Part shown: positions 33,436-46,263 of the stretch, in pieces
How positions within the stretch are numbered: position 1 is the stretch's first letter
How the letters are laid out: every line of letters begins with the position of its first letter
Assembly: GCA_025716815.1 (NCBI GenBank)
Contig: JAIXMN010000004.1
Location: forward strand, 372,001-436,000
DNA length: 64,000 bases
Direction of reading: 5' to 3'
Source: Dichotomocladium elegans
Lineage: Eukaryota; Mucoromycota; Mucoromycetes; Mucorales; Lichtheimiaceae
Program-made: the position numbers and the translations under genes
The notes under the pieces: generated by a model
What the model saw: the letters and a program-made list of their open reading frames with translations, nothing else
What the model was told of the DNA's origin: nothing
The model's database searches: none

Positions 33436-34678
33436 ATGCTCTTTACGAACATAGCTTGTACTGCTGTTGCGCGATCTCTGGTCCCACGCTCAGTGGCTCG
33501 CTTTAGTACAACCCGGTTCATTATGGCACCTAAGCATCACAAAGTCGTAATTATTGGCTCCGGTCCAGCCGGTGAGTATCATAGATACAGAGGAGATCCT
33601 CAATGCAGGATTCAATGGCATACGTTTCAGAGAGAGAAAAGGAACATTAACGCAATGGCGTCAAGGATAGGTCACACAGCGGCAATCTACCTGGGGCGTG
33701 CACAGCTGAAACCCACGATGTTTGAAGGCATGTTTGCTAATGGCTTTGCGCCGGGCGGACAGCTGACGACCACGACGGACGTGGAGAATTTCCCGGGATT
33801 TCCGGACGGCGTCTTGGGTGGCGAGCTTATGGACAAGATGCGAGCTCAGTCTGAACGATGCGGTGCTGCGATTGAAACCGAGACGATTTCCAAACTGGAT
33901 TGCAGCGAGCGGCCGTTCCGTCTTTGGCGCGAAGGTAATGATGAAGAACCGACAGACACGAGCGATGCGGTCATTATCGCGACGGGCGCATCGGCGAAGC
34001 GCATGGATCTCCCTGGTGAGTCGCAGTATTGGCAGCATGGCATTTCGGCCTGCGCAGTGTGCGATGGTGCGGTCCCGATCTTCCGAAATAAGCCGTTGGT
34101 AGTTGTTGGTGGTGGTGATTCGGCAGCTGAAGAGGCTATGTACTTGACAAAGTGTAAGCTTTATTGTGTATGTATCGGTTTCTGCACAAGCTTGCTCAAC
34201 GAGAGATGATACCTTGACAGATGGATCGCACGTGCATGTGCTTGTTCGCCGTGATCGGTTGCGGGCAAGCAAAGTCATGGCCAGTCGGTTGCTGAAGCAT
34301 CCCAAAGTCACTGTCCACTTCAATAAGGTCGCCACAGCCGCACTCGGCGATGGTAAGCTTTTGAATGCTGTCGCCATCAAGGATACTCAGACAGGTGAGG
34401 AGGGTCAAATCGATGCGAGCGGCTTGTTTTATGCCATCGGACATGAGCCGGCAACCCAACTTGTCCGCGGTCAGGTGGACCTCGACGAGAACGGTTACAT
34501 CAAGACAGTCCCCGGATCGAGTTTAACAAGCGTACCTGGTTTGTTTGCTGCGGGAGACGTCCAGGACAAACGATACCGCCAGGCAGTGACCAGTGCTGGA
34601 TCGGGATGTATGGCTGCATTGGATGCAGAGCGCTTCTTGAGCGAATTAGAAGAAGAAACTTTATCGTCAAAGCTGTAG
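33436..34678 (+). CDS. TRR1: Thioredoxin reductase, with mitochondrial-type extension
   Basis: Exons 33436-33571, 33671-34153 and 34221-34678 give 358 aa of a low-molecular-weight, fungal/bacterial-type flavoenzyme that passes NADPH electrons to thioredoxin. The FAD motif [16 protein letters not shown] spans the first intron, [19 protein letters not shown] follows, the redox-active pair is C173-A-V-C176, the NADPH motif is [16 protein letters not shown], and the second FAD motif is [28 protein letters not shown]. The first 29 residues ([14 protein letters not shown] and so on) form an Arg/Ser-rich amphipathic presequence. A second in-frame Met at 33523 ([14 protein letters not shown]) would yield the standard cytosolic enzyme. 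Dual targeting from alternative starts is inferred. Confidence 0.95.
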
Positions 34679-34863
34679 ATAGATTCCCAACTTATTTAAG
34701 AAACTGTGTCCAATCAAGTGGGCTTTGGTGTTGTGACGCTTCCCAGCTCCGCTCCATTTGACTTACCCCATAAAAGGAGAAGGTCGGGGTGGGGGCTGGG
34801 TCGGATAGGGGCGAACCTATCCCTTTCCTTCCTGCTCTTTCTTCTCCTTCTATTCACAATATA

Positions 34864-37662
34864 ATGGGTACAGCCCCTACACAGGCAGGCGTCTTTGCGG
34901 GCCTCAATCCGGCCAGATATAACGCGGATGACCCCATTGTCCTATTCGTCATCCAGGTACCCCTCGTCATGCATGAGGCATGCATGAGGCATGGTCTGTA
35001 CTAACACGTCCGTTTCAGGCAAGCATTATCTTAATCATTAGTCGTCTCTTGGCCATTCCGCTTGGCTGGATGCGGCAACCGCGGGTGATTGCTGAAGGTA
35101 AATGTGTATCTGCATGCGAAAATACCCTTCTTTCTCGCTCTTTTTCATGCTGATATCATGAAAAAAAGTGATCGCGGGTATTCTTCTTGGCCCGTCCGTG
35201 CTAGGGCGCATTCCTGGGTACATGGATGCTATCTTTCCGGCGCCGTCTTTGCCCTTCATCAACCTTGTAGCAACTCTCGGCCTTGTGTTCTTCTTGTTTC
35301 AGGTCGGATTGGAGGTGAACATGAAGGTGATACGCAAAGATTGGCGTGCCAGTGTCGCCATTGCTGTGGGCGGCATGGCCTTGCCATTTGGGCTTGGCAT
35401 TGCCGTCAGTGTAGGCCTTTACAAGCTTCAGAACGATCCGAACGTCCCTTTCTCAAGCTTTATGCTTTTCCTTGGCGTCGCGTTGGCCATCACGGTTCGT
35501 TTGTGCATTGTTTTATAGTTGCCTTGATGATCAGTTCTGCTGATACTTGCGTACGTCCCAGGCCTTCCCAGTACTTGCCCGCATTCTGGCAGAACTCAAG
35601 TTGTTAAGGACCAACGTTGGCGCGTTGACGATGGCGAGTGGTCTCTTGAATGACTGCACCGCATGGTAATGCAGTTGTTTGACTGAGTGGCTTAACAAAA
35701 AGGCGGGGGGGAAAGCTCATAGCAGGTCGATAGGGTGCTCTTGGCTCTCGTAGTCGCGTTGCTGAATTCATCCAATGGCCTTCAGGTGCTCTACGTGCTG
35801 CTGACGACAGTCGCGTTTTCCCTCTTTCTTTTCCTTGTTATCCGCCCTCTTTATCGACGTCTTGCGATCTATACTGGATCCATCCAACATGGTCCTACGC
35901 CATTGTTGATGACCGTGACGCTTGTGATGGTGATGGTATCTGCATTTGTGACCGATATTATCGGCGTTCATGCGATCTTTGGCGGGTTTCTGGCAGGCAC
36001 TATTGTCCCGCATGATGGCGATTTAGCGACAAAGATTGCCGAGAAGATAGAGGACATTGTCAACATTATTTTCCTGCCTTTGGTAGTACAGTGCAACTCA
36101 TGAAAACTTTTGCTTGCTGACCTAATTTCTCTTTCGTAATCGTAGTACTTTACTCTTTCCGGTCTGAAGACACAGATCGGACTCCTAAACACAGGCATTG
36201 TGTGGGGGTATGTGATTCTGGTGATCGTCCTGGCTTGCTTTGGCAAAATCATCGGGTGTACTGCTGCGGCCAAGCTCTGCGGAATGACCGTTCGTGAGTC
36301 TTTCACAGTCGGCTTCTTGATGAATTGCAAAGGGTATCTGTATACATGTGATGGATCGTAACGGGATCTCATGGGAATGTTATGTGTGCTTCATATAGAT
36401 TAGTGGAATTGATTGTGCTGAATATTGGACACAATGCTGGCGTCTTGAATGACCAGGGTTAGAGTTAAGGTTTCTGAACCTTATTAAGGTTTGATTCTGA
36501 CATTTTAGGAAAACCTCTAGTGTTTGTGATCATGGTCGTCATGGCGCTCATCACCACCTTCATGACCACACCTGTGGTGATAAAACTCTACCCGGAGTGG
36601 TATCAAAAGATGCGTGCTGAGGTGATGAGGGGAGTCCAGGGCGGAGGCGACAGTGATGGCAGCGGCGGTGGCGTGGAGGTACTCAGCGCCAAAGTGAGCA
36701 CGATAGGCGGTCTGGCCGTGCAACCTCGGTACTGTCTTGTGACGATGCTGAACGAACTCGAAATGGTGCCTCCGACGATGGCTGTCATCCGGCTTCTGAA
36801 TGATGAAAGAGAGAAGCGAGAAGCGCTGGAGCTCCATACATTGCGTCTGCTGGAACTGACCGACCGTGCGACGGATATTATGAAGATCCGCGACCAACGC
36901 GAAACGTTGCGTAACGATCCTGTCCTGAATGTGATCCGCACCTTTGCACCACTGATCGGAGTGGATGATTTGCAAACCAGGCTCGAGTTCCTTGCGCGGC
37001 ATGAATTTGTCAAAGTCGTGAGTGATCATGGTGAGTGTCATGCGGCAGACATGATCCTTTTGCCTTGGTCGGTTGTCCAGACAGATGCCGAAGATCCCTT
37101 CCTTCAGGATGTGATAGCGGCTCCACGCACGCCGGTGGGACTTTTGCTCGATCGCGGCCTAGGAACGCCGAAGGACGATGACGAATCTGATGCGCGTGTG
37201 GTTGTGCCCTTCGCCGGAGGTCCAGACGACCGAGAAGCGCTGCTTTTTGCGCTTCGACTCCATCAGGCACGACAGGTCACAGTACTGCACTTGCGCACTC
37301 GCTCTTGTTCCCTGCCGGCTTATGCATCCCCCTCCTCAATCCATTATACCCTTGCCAACCCTGCAAAAGACACAGACGCCCTCCTGACGAAACTGTTTGT
37401 GACAGCCAGCAAGGAATCGAACGTTGAATACGCATCTGCTCAGGAACAGGGCCCTCTGCAGACGAACTTTAGCACCCACGATGCAGTCAAGAGCCTGAGG
37501 AAGCATGATTTGGTAATAGTCGGGCGTCAGACTGGCATCTCGCTTGGATCAGTCCGCCGCTTTGACTACCTGCGGGCGAGTGTGGTCGTTGTCAAGGCGG
37601 CAGTAGCAGCAGTTGCAACAGGAGAATCAAGTTCGGGCTCAAACATGGCCAGCGATGCCTGA
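34864..37662 (+). CDS. KHA1: K+/H+ antiporter, CPA2 family (Kha1-like)
   Basis: Eight exons (34864-34956, 35019-35097, 35169-35494, 35562-35665, 35734-36082, 36146-36333, 36399-36457, 36509-37662) sum to 783 aa. The N-terminal half is a Na+/H+-exchanger domain with about 12 helices: AGILLGPSVLGRIPGY, GLVFFLFQVGLEVNMK, AFPVLARILAELKLL, TMASGLLNDCTAW, HAIFGGFLAGTIVPH and LNIGHNAGVLNDQGKPL. The C-terminal half of about 380 residues is soluble and resembles the universal-stress-like regulatory domains of fungal Kha1 and plant CHX proteins. Such antiporters act in Golgi/endosomal or plasma membranes to control K+ and pH. A Gly-rich insert (GGGDSDGSGGG) follows the last helix. It starts 185 bp after the thioredoxin reductase stop, same strand. 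Confidence 0.93.
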
Positions 37663-38654
37663 GCTCCTCCGCGGGAGTGGGGGATGGGAACAGCACATTG
37701 CCTCTTATTTCTTCGCCCCCCTCCCTTATAACCTTATTTCATTCTTCCTTGCTATTATTATTAATATTATTTTTTATCTCTGTTACGGGATCAGTCTATG
37801 GTATGAAAGATGCACGTAATGAAAAGATCAACGTCGGGCTAAAGTCAGCCGACAGTGATCTCGTCATTTGGGCGGTTGTTGATGGCACTTGTGCTGCTGA
37901 TTAACGTCATTTTTTGTCCCACCCTCCAGCTTTCCTTTGGGGGGGGCGGGAGAAAAGAAGGAGGTTTTGTTCCCAAAGGACCCATGTGATGTTCCATTAA
38001 ACAACTTTTACGGTGGCAACCACGGTCTCCGTCGATCCCTAGTTCTTGTATTCATTTATACAGCGTTTATGTACAGATGCATAAGGCGCATTGCCGTGCT
38101 TTATCCTGTATAAAAAAAAAAGATTGAAGCGAGCGTGAAAGCGATTGCATAAGCGTCATCAGTTCCTATGGTTTGAGAGCTAGAGATTTTTTTTTTAAAA
38201 AAAAAAAGTCCGTGTAAATTTTATTTGAGAAAGAAACTATGCACAACAAAAAAACATGATGACAGACGAAGTGAAAGAAAAGAAAAGTCAAGTGCGGGGG
38301 ATAAGGGTATATATATATATATAAAGGGTGAATTTACAGAAGGGAAGCAGGAGAGGGGGCGCACTCTCTCTCTGTGTGTGTGTTTTGCTTCACTGACTTC
38401 TGGACATATACATAGATATTGCGTACCAAGGGTGGATATGGATATATAGATATATATAAAGACGTTGATGTGGATAAGCATAGTGGAGTGGGTTGAAGAA
38501 TGGGATAAGTAATGAGAGAAAGAGAAGAAGATATGGACAGTGCAGCGGATAAAAACATATAGAAGAGAAGGCGGTGGACAATGGATCAACATTGCCGAGA
38601 TACGCATGAATACGAATGAAGAGGAGGGAGGGCGGGGTGGGGGAATGAACCTTT
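37663..38654. other. Convergent intergenic region
   Basis: 3' flanks of the antiporter and the Ran1-like kinase. Poly-A/T runs at 38110-38120 and 38189-38208 and TA runs near 38310-38320 and 38440-38458; no gene. Confidence 0.5.
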
Positions 38655-39806
38655 TTAGACACTCAATGCCATCAGGTTCTGAACCAACGCTTCCTCCTTG
38701 GAGGGCGATGATGCTGGCGTAGATTGGACCACGGTCGATGATGGTTGGTGCTTGGTCTGCCATTGCTGCTGCTGCTGCTGCTGTTGCTTAAGAAATGAGG
38801 AGGATTGGGACCAGCGGGGCGAAGCTGGCGGCGAAGGAGGAAGGACCACTTTGGGTCGTGTTGCTTTGACGGTGGTGCTGATGCTAGCGAGCGATATGTC
38901 GCGCTCGAGCCGCTCGACAAGAGGAGTCCGAGTGAAGTATCTGCATCGCTTGATGCGATTCCGGAGTTCATCGAGGGTAATGCGGCGGATGGGATCGATG
39001 CAAAAGATGCGTTTGAGAATGACATTGAGCTCTCGGGAGATGGGCAGAATCTTGAGCAAAAAGTTGGGATTCGCGAGGTATGCACAAAATGTCTCGTCAT
39101 TCAAGGATGCCTGTCGCCAAGGGTTCCTGCCTGCCGCAAGATTGATGAGGATCACCCCGAGTGCCCAGACGTCGTTTGGTGCGGTTGCATAACCGGCAAT
39201 TCGATCATTGCTGCTGCTGCTGCTGCCGCTGCCCTGGCATTCGGGTGAAAAATAAAATGTCGAGCCGCAGCTGTACTCTGTCGATACGGGCTCGGTCGTC
39301 GCCAGTCCGAAATCGGCGAGCTTGATGGTCTTGTCCTGGTCAAAGACAAGTATGTTCTCGGGCTTAAGGTCCCGATGGTAAACACCATTCTGGTGGCAGT
39401 AGCTAACAGCGTCAATGAGCTGGAGAAAGACATGTCGTATCAAGGAGTGGTTGCCGTAATAGCGCTTCCGCTCCGTAATGGCGCTGAAGAGATCGCCCTC
39501 GGGGCCATACTCGAGAACCATATGGGTCCATTCCGGCTCCCGAATGACCCGCTCAAGCCGGATGATATTGGGATGGCCAGACAGCTTGGCATGCAGCCCA
39601 ATCTCGGAGCGCTGGTAGGACCGTTGTCGAACGTCCAGTCGGAGCTGTCGGAGCGACTTGATCGCATACAGCTTGCCGTTGTTGCGATCAACTTGCTTGG
39701 CCAGGTACACTTGCCCGTACGCTCCCTCGCCGAGGACACTGACAATTTCGAAATTGCTGATGCGAGTGCCTACCGGAAACGTCTGGGGAGCCATTTTTAC
39801 GTGCAT
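38655..39806 (-). CDS. Ran1/Pat1-like serine/threonine protein kinase
   Basis: Intronless, 383 aa. The kinase domain spans about residues 19-295: glycine loop LGEGAYGQVYLA, catalytic Lys in YAIKSL, HRDLKPENIL, DFGLATTEP, and SPECQG in place of the usual APE, with a Ser-rich insert (GSGSSSSSND) right after it. Fungal Ran1/Pat1, Sks1 and Vhs1 kinases have this short form with CGSTFYFSPEC-like activation segments. Those kinases control the meiosis/mitosis switch or glucose signalling; the role here is unknown. A Pro/Ser-rich tail with an eight-Gln run (CAG repeats) follows. I kept the first Met; MAPQTFPVGTRISNFEIVS five codons later is an equally good start. No cyclin-dependence or CaM-binding motif is visible. 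Confidence 0.87.
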   Translation of the reverse strand: MHVKMAPQTFPVGTRISNFEIVSVLGEGAYGQVYLAKQVDRNNGKLYAIKSLRQLRLDVRQRSYQRSEIGLHAKLSGHPNIIRLERVIREPEWTHMVLEYGPEGDLFSAITERKRYYGNHSLIRHVFLQLIDAVSYCHQNGVYHRDLKPENILVFDQDKTIKLADFGLATTEPVSTEYSCGSTFYFSPECQGSGSSSSSNDRIAGYATAPNDVWALGVILINLAAGRNPWRQASLNDETFCAYLANPNFLLKILPISRELNVILKRIFCIDPIRRITLDELRNRIKRCRYFTRTPLVERLERDISLASISTTVKATRPKVVLPPSPPASPRWSQSSSFLKQQQQQQQQWQTKHQPSSTVVQSTPASSPSKEEALVQNLMALSV

Positions 39807-42800
39807 TCGTATGACTGGAACGAGATGTGTAGGTGTCTCGAAGGTGAGAAAAGAGAAGGAAGAAAAAGAAAAAAAAACCCTGGGTGGATAGCGAAAACGA
39901 GCTTCAATTTATATTTCCTTAAAGCAAGGGCGTGGTAAAAAAAATAGTAACAATTGCTAGGGAAATTGGGGGGGGCCGGTTTTGAGGTGCAATTCACTAA
40001 AGCAGAATGAACTAGCCAGGTAGCAAATGTGAGATAAAGAGAGAGCTTGTGAGAGGAGTGAGGAAAAGGAAATTAGTTAGATTCCAGATTTGGGTATGCT
40101 GCCGTGAGGTAGGGAGATTTACTTTCGTGAGGGCGAGTGCAATTGTGTAAATTGGCGTGTGTGTGTGTGTATATATGTATAGCCTGCTATATGCCGTGCC
40201 GTGCTGTGCCGTGATAGGGCGTGATGGCATGAATTCCACAGGTTTGACATGTTGCACAGCCTTTCTCTCGCATGACCTTGGGTAAGATTTATCTCTCACA
40301 TCCTCTGTTCATCTTGACCACCGCAACGGTCGGTGAAGAACGTTGATGTCTATCCTTGTCACCTTCGCAATAATGCTTCCAAGGAAATATCCACACACGC
40401 ATCCAAATCAGTGCAGGGTAATGTGAGAAAGAAAAAAAAGGGGGGTAGAGCTTGGGAGGGATTCACACACGCAGAGAGACAGACAGGATGGACAGGGCTC
40501 AAAAATGTCAAACAGGGATTGGTTCATTGTACCGTGTACTATATTTATGACATGGTCTGTGTTAATGGGGACTATTTACATGCTTTATACATTTGGATTC
40601 TATATGCGACGAGATACCTCTGTTTCTTTTTTGGGATGACAGGGTGCATCCGGGGGGGATGTGCTGCAGATCGACACCGTCGTCATCATTCAATCCATAC
40701 GATTGATGTGTAACCTCTATATTATTACACGCTTTTTCGAGCCAGAAAACGACATCGGACTTGGTCTTTATCACTCCATCATGCGTGCAGTCATGCTTGT
40801 CGCACAGTTTACCGATCTTATAGAGATGTTTCGATGGACTAACGGATACACGCGCCCGTTTTCCATATCAGGTCCATGTGCCGATCACCTGGCATAACGC
40901 ATGCTTTGCGCCAGTGAGTCGACACTTGCCCTGGAGTTTATAAGCACGATGATGGCTGAGACTCCCATTTTGCACCACCCATAGAGTACGCAGGTCCCTG
41001 AGACTGAACAGGTATATAAGCTTGAAAATAGTCTTATGGGGAGATTAGGTGAACCAGAAGAGGAGGTCTAGTTATATTACTTAGCAATAACTGATGTCTA
41101 TACTACTAGGTAATTCTGCAACCCCGCAGTGCTGAGTTAAAACCTCGCTATATGTAAGCGCAATGGAATAGATGGTCTGTAAGCTGTCACGCTGTTTGCA
41201 GACGATACTTCTGCAGCTGGCCATCGTTCCGAACCAATCCTTAGTCCACTCGCCAGAATAGGGGACGGATTTCCTATGAGCGTCAATAAAATATCTGTGT
41301 ATTTCATTTTGTCACATATTTCTGATCGCAATAAACAGAACGTATTATAGAGCCAACGAGTCCGATGGTGGATTAACATACAAGATCCGCAGTACGGTTC
41401 TTGAGGCTTATTTTTTTTTTTATCTTTGAATGGAAAACACAACTGTTGCTTATGTGCAAATGCATTAGCCGAATGTAAGAGTAGGCCACTTTGTTTCTCT
41501 ATTCTTTTTCTTCCATGGCGCTCTTTCTTTTTCAAGTCTTCGTTAGGTATGCACACCCCTGACCGAGCACAAAGTCGTCCATATCATATATCTGCCCACC
41601 TGCAGCAGCAGTGATATACTGGACAAGGGGAGAGACATAAGTAACTCGCATGAGAGGATTACGTTCAATTAATTTGTGGTTTTGACCATCAATCGCAGCT
41701 GAAGTCGACATTAAGCGTTCTCAGTCACACCAAATAGCATTGCCTACATGGAGCTGTCGCGGGGTGGATTTCCTCTTACTCCTTTCACCTCCACAGAAGC
41801 ATGATCTCAAAATAAACACACATATACCCATTCAGACAGACGAACTCTATACGGAGATACGTTTCATTCTATCTCTCGGCGTCTCTTCTGCTTTCTGTCG
41901 GTTACGCAAGCATCTTTTATCCTATTTCATAATTGTTCTGCTATGAACACAGATCCGCTCTTATGCGTTGCATGCATGTCCATGCTTGTGCGTTAACGCA
42001 TATGTTCTCCACCTTTTGGTGGCAAAAAAAAAATAAAATAAAATAAATAAAAAAACGCGGGGTAGACCACCAGCAGATGTCATCCTGTAGATCATGTGTT
42101 TTTGACTTACTAGCCTGTCCTTATTCGCTCTTGTGCATTATCCTCATTGACTAATAAAAGCCGGGACCTACTCCTACAATGTGGGAAGGGGAGGGTATAG
42201 GCTTGGTTCTGCCATTTTTACATCCATATAGAGAAGATCCGACATCACGCTTTTCTCCCAAATAATCATGAAAAGAATGCAAGACGATACATATAGTCCA
42301 CAGCCTCCTTCTCCTGCCGCTGATGATGATGTTAAGGCGATGCTGCCTGAATAGGGAATATGCAGCGCATGAAAACGTTACCAGTCGAGAGAAGTATAAA
42401 AAAAAAGAACGCAGAATATGCCAAAGAGGGCCATTCTACATGGAGAGCTGCCAATGCTGTTCAATAGCCGGTGTGGAGGGAGCAGCGTCAGGTGTCTTCA
42501 TACGATGGAATTACCATCTGTGCTATCGTAGTGTATTCGAACTACCATGTTAGTGGTCGAAAAGAAAAGGAAGTACGCATGTAGTACCAGTAGTAGAGCT
42601 ACTGTAGCCGTGTTTTGATAGCGCCACATGCATACACTATTTATGAATCGCTGGCATCCAGTGCTGCCGGTCGTCGATCCCTCCTTTATAAAATATAAAC
42701 CGCACCAAACGAAAGAGGATGAAGCAGCAGCAGCAGCGTATATGTGAAAGGCTCATGGCAGCAGAGAGAACCATCGAGGATCAATGGGAATCTCTCGATA

Positions 42801-44941
42801 ATGTACACGGGTTCAGGAAACCGTCCAGTGATAGATACCTTTGAGAGTATTGCTGTACATTACTGCCCATGACGTCGCTGATTAGAAAGGGAGAACAAGG
42901 AGCCAAGGATATTCTTCATATCTTTAATGCGTAGGCACGACCGGTCAGCAATGTCCCTGGATTGCGTGGGTCCCCAGAGCTTCATGGTCCCAGAACGAAA
43001 GGACCAATAATCGTGGTCCGTTAAAAAGAAGTTTGTATGTCGCCAGTCTCCTTTTCTTTTCTTAATATGGTACGCATGTACGTATTAGATAAATGATAAA
43101 TATAGTCATATTTTCAGGCCTCCTTTATTCTTTTTCTGGTTGGAGGTGGGTCATTCGGGTATATGTGTGTGTGTGTCTCCTCTCCCGGTGTTTATCGGCA
43201 AGGAGTACTTTTTGTCCTTTTTCATGCCGGAGTTCATTGGTGAGGAGGTCGGATGTATGTGAATATGGCATTTCATAAAAAATTATGGCAGCGGGGTGTG
43301 TGTGGGGGGGGGGGTGAGCGAGGTGGTGTGGAGGAGAAGAGCAGCGTGTCCCTTCCTCTGATTCCCTACTACGGTGCTGTTGTGATCGGAATGACGCTGC
43401 TCCACGCCCGACCAACTTCCCCCTGTATGGCATTTATTAAAAAGCGGCGATATCCAATACTACGGCTAATCCACCCCTCATTATCTCTATTTGTGATTTT
43501 CCTCCATGTCACCTCCAAAAGAATAATGCCTGAATCCAGCATTGTCTACTGTCAGCTTCATACCCTGGTTTTCGCTCATTATTAGATTTTCCCATAGTCC
43601 CCCAGCGCACACAGTTTTTCTTTCTTGTGAATTTTGATCCACTACGTCAGAGAGCCGATGATTTTCTTGGCCTGGGCTGAATGGGCCTTTCAGCGGGAAT
43701 GGAGCGTAGGACAGACCAGCGCGATTGGGCCAAAGCAAGTCCAGAATGGAAGGGGATATTTGTGATTGATATTTGCGAGTGTTAACCCAGGAGGAATGTT
43801 CCTTGGAATCACGGTTGTGGTCTAGTGGATATGAATGTGGTTCCACGACGTTATTGTATGTGCTATGGTACAAAGAGCAGACGATTGGGGCCCAGGTGCA
43901 CGAAAAGCAAATCCAGATTGCTCTGTTACGTCGTCCGAAAAATGGGCACGCTCCAACAGAGCAAACGTACGTCCTCGGTCTTTTCAAGACCCTGTGGTTG
44001 GTGTTGCATTTCTGGTCTCATGGAAACCAGATGAAACCGCCTCGATCGGGTTCTTTGACAGCCTCCCCCCGTCGGAGAACCATTATGAGAACAACCATTG
44101 TTAAAGCGGGGCAAAGCATCGGGCTGTCTTTGACTTGATGTCCTATCCGTCGTGGTATGGGGAGTGATTATCCTCAATCTTTACCGATTTGGTGGGCAGC
44201 TGAATAGAGCGGCCTCACGCCCCACTGTTCCAAGGGATTGATTGTGTGGTCCCCCATGTCCGAAACACCTCTGGTCGCATTAACCACGTCCTACTGGCGC
44301 TTTCCCAGTCGATCGAAATCTTTTTCCCTTCGTTATTTAACCCTGGTTTATTCTATGCATCTTTCTTTTCGGTAAATGAAGAAGACTCCCGCAGGCAAAA
44401 AAGAGAACAGCAATACGCGCCTTAGGGATTTCAAACTACAGCGTTGCCTATATCCGATTTATGCTGCGCTGAGCCTCTGTTTATCAAAGTAGAGTGGAGA
44501 GGAGTTGGTGGCGGGCAATGGCGATGTGATGTTGCAGAAAAGATCGGTGTCGAAAAAAAAAGTATTTCGACATTAATGCTTGAATAGCAGGTCTTCCTTT
44601 CTTTCCCACCGCTCGATCCCTGTAACGTGCCCATGATAAATAAACTCTTTAGCACGCATAGGTTTAAGGATAAATACCAGCCTTATGAACAGCCAGCGAG
44701 ATGCTTGCATGCGAATACCTTTGCATATGATGATCTGGGCGCAGGTTTGTTCTGATGTTGCATCCTAAGGCTCTGTTCTGTTCTCCAGACTCAAGCATAT
44801 CATTTTCATCTATACAGTCCGTCATACGAGCACCCTATTCCGCAGTAGCATACCAAGTGCTCTTTCCACACCTTATATCTCCTGTAAGAACGCCTCCGTT
44901 GGTTTAAGAGACAGTGCGAAAGGGACAATAGCCATGTACTT
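39807..44941. other. 5.1-kb gene-poor region
   Basis: No supportable gene on either strand. It contains a TG/TATG tract (40158-40175), A/T runs (42028-42052), a TG run near 43163-43176 and a poly-G run at 43305-43315. The longest frame (43487-43987, -) resembles no known protein. The part next to 44941 must hold the promoter of the PKA-like gene. Confidence 0.5.
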
Positions 44942-46263
44942 ATGTACTCTTTGTCAGATGGGTCCAACCAAGCTGACCTGTCCTCGCCACCCATTACACC
45001 GCCGTTCTATCCAAAACACGCCCAGCTCTTGTCGACACCCACCACATCCAAATCGATCCATCTCGCACCGCTACAGCGGCACAAGTCCTCAAATAATCGC
45101 AGCATCCTTGCGCAACGTAAGACGTCTCGGTTTGCGCTCACCGACTTCCGTGTCCTCCGGACACTTGGGACAGGGTCCTTTGGGCGAGTGCGCTTGATGC
45201 GCTCGAAGCGTAATGCGCAGTATTATGCCGTGAAGATACTTTCCAAGAAAGAAGTGGTCAGACTCAAACAGGTTGACCACACGAACAATGAGCGCGAAAT
45301 TCTGATGCAGATTGCGCACCCGTTCATCGTGAATCTGTGGGGCACCTTTCAAGACCATCAGAACCTCTATATGGTTATGGATTACGTACCGGGAGGCGAG
45401 CTTTTCACTTTGCTTCGGCGGATGCGCACCTTTGAGCCAAGATTCGCCAGATTTTATGCGGCCGAATGTCTCCTCGCCATCGCATTCTTACATAGTCAGC
45501 ATATTGTATACCGCGATCTCAAGCTTGAGAACATTCTGCTCGATTGTGAGGGTCATGTTCGGCTCACAGACTTTGGGTTCGCGAAGCGGGTAGAAGATCG
45601 CACGTGGACGCTTTGCGGAACGCCCGATTATCTAGGTATATAAGAGAGCGGGAGGGGGGGCGAAAGGATCTGGCTAAAGCAGAAGTATGGGATAACGAAC
45701 GCTGATGCCATACGAGTTTTATTATAGCACCAGAAATCATCGAGTTGAAAGGATATACCAAGGCAGTCGATTGCTGGGCTCTGGGCGTATTAATTTACGA
45801 AATGCTTGCAGGGTAAGACGAGGCATATGCCGACACCACCTTCCTTACTCAACTATCTTGTTTGTTTGTTAGTTTCACACCCTTTGAAGACGTAAACGTG
45901 GTCCGGCAATACGAGAAGATACTTCAGTGCAAGTACAAAATCCCAGCCCATTTTGACAAGCAAGTGAGAGATCTACTTCGCAGGCTTCTCACTGCAGATC
46001 TCACCTGTCGACTGGGAAATCTCAGGCGTGGGTGTCTGGATATCATGGACCATCCGTGGTTTGCAGGCGTGGATTTCGAACTGCTTGCTGAACGCAAAGT
46101 CAAGCCGCCCTTTGTTCCCCAGCTACGGTGGGAAGGAGACACGAGCTACTATGACGTCTATGACGAGGGCAAGTCGACAGATGCTACAAACACTGCAACA
46201 GAACCGCCAGAACTTGACCCGTCGAATCCAGATCCCTTCCATGCTTATTTTGCTGAATTTTAA
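44942..46263 (+). CDS. cAMP-dependent protein kinase catalytic subunit (PKA-like)
   Basis: Exons 44942-45635, 45728-45812 and 45873-46263 give 389 aa. A 65-residue Ser/Pro-rich N-terminal extension precedes an AGC kinase domain: [74 protein letters not shown], and [14 protein letters not shown] with the activation-loop Thr. Fungal and animal PKA share [14 protein letters not shown] text closely. The C-terminal AGC tail ends FHAYFAEF, a hydrophobic FxxF motif as in PKA. The substrate-recognition [18 protein letters not shown] block spans the second intron. Another ATG at 44934 is out of frame, so translation is expected at 44942. It should be regulated by the cAMP-binding Bcy1-type subunit, encoded elsewhere. 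Confidence 0.94.

Noticed and set aside
43800..43870. tRNA-like GGTTGTGGTCTAGTGG start
   Set aside because: The A-box-like word is present, but there is no B box (GGTTCGANTCC), no anticodon arm and no acceptor pairing.
43487..43987. 166-codon minus-strand frame
   Set aside because: No resemblance to any family, overlapped by several equal-length frames on the other strand, no splice or composition signal of coding.
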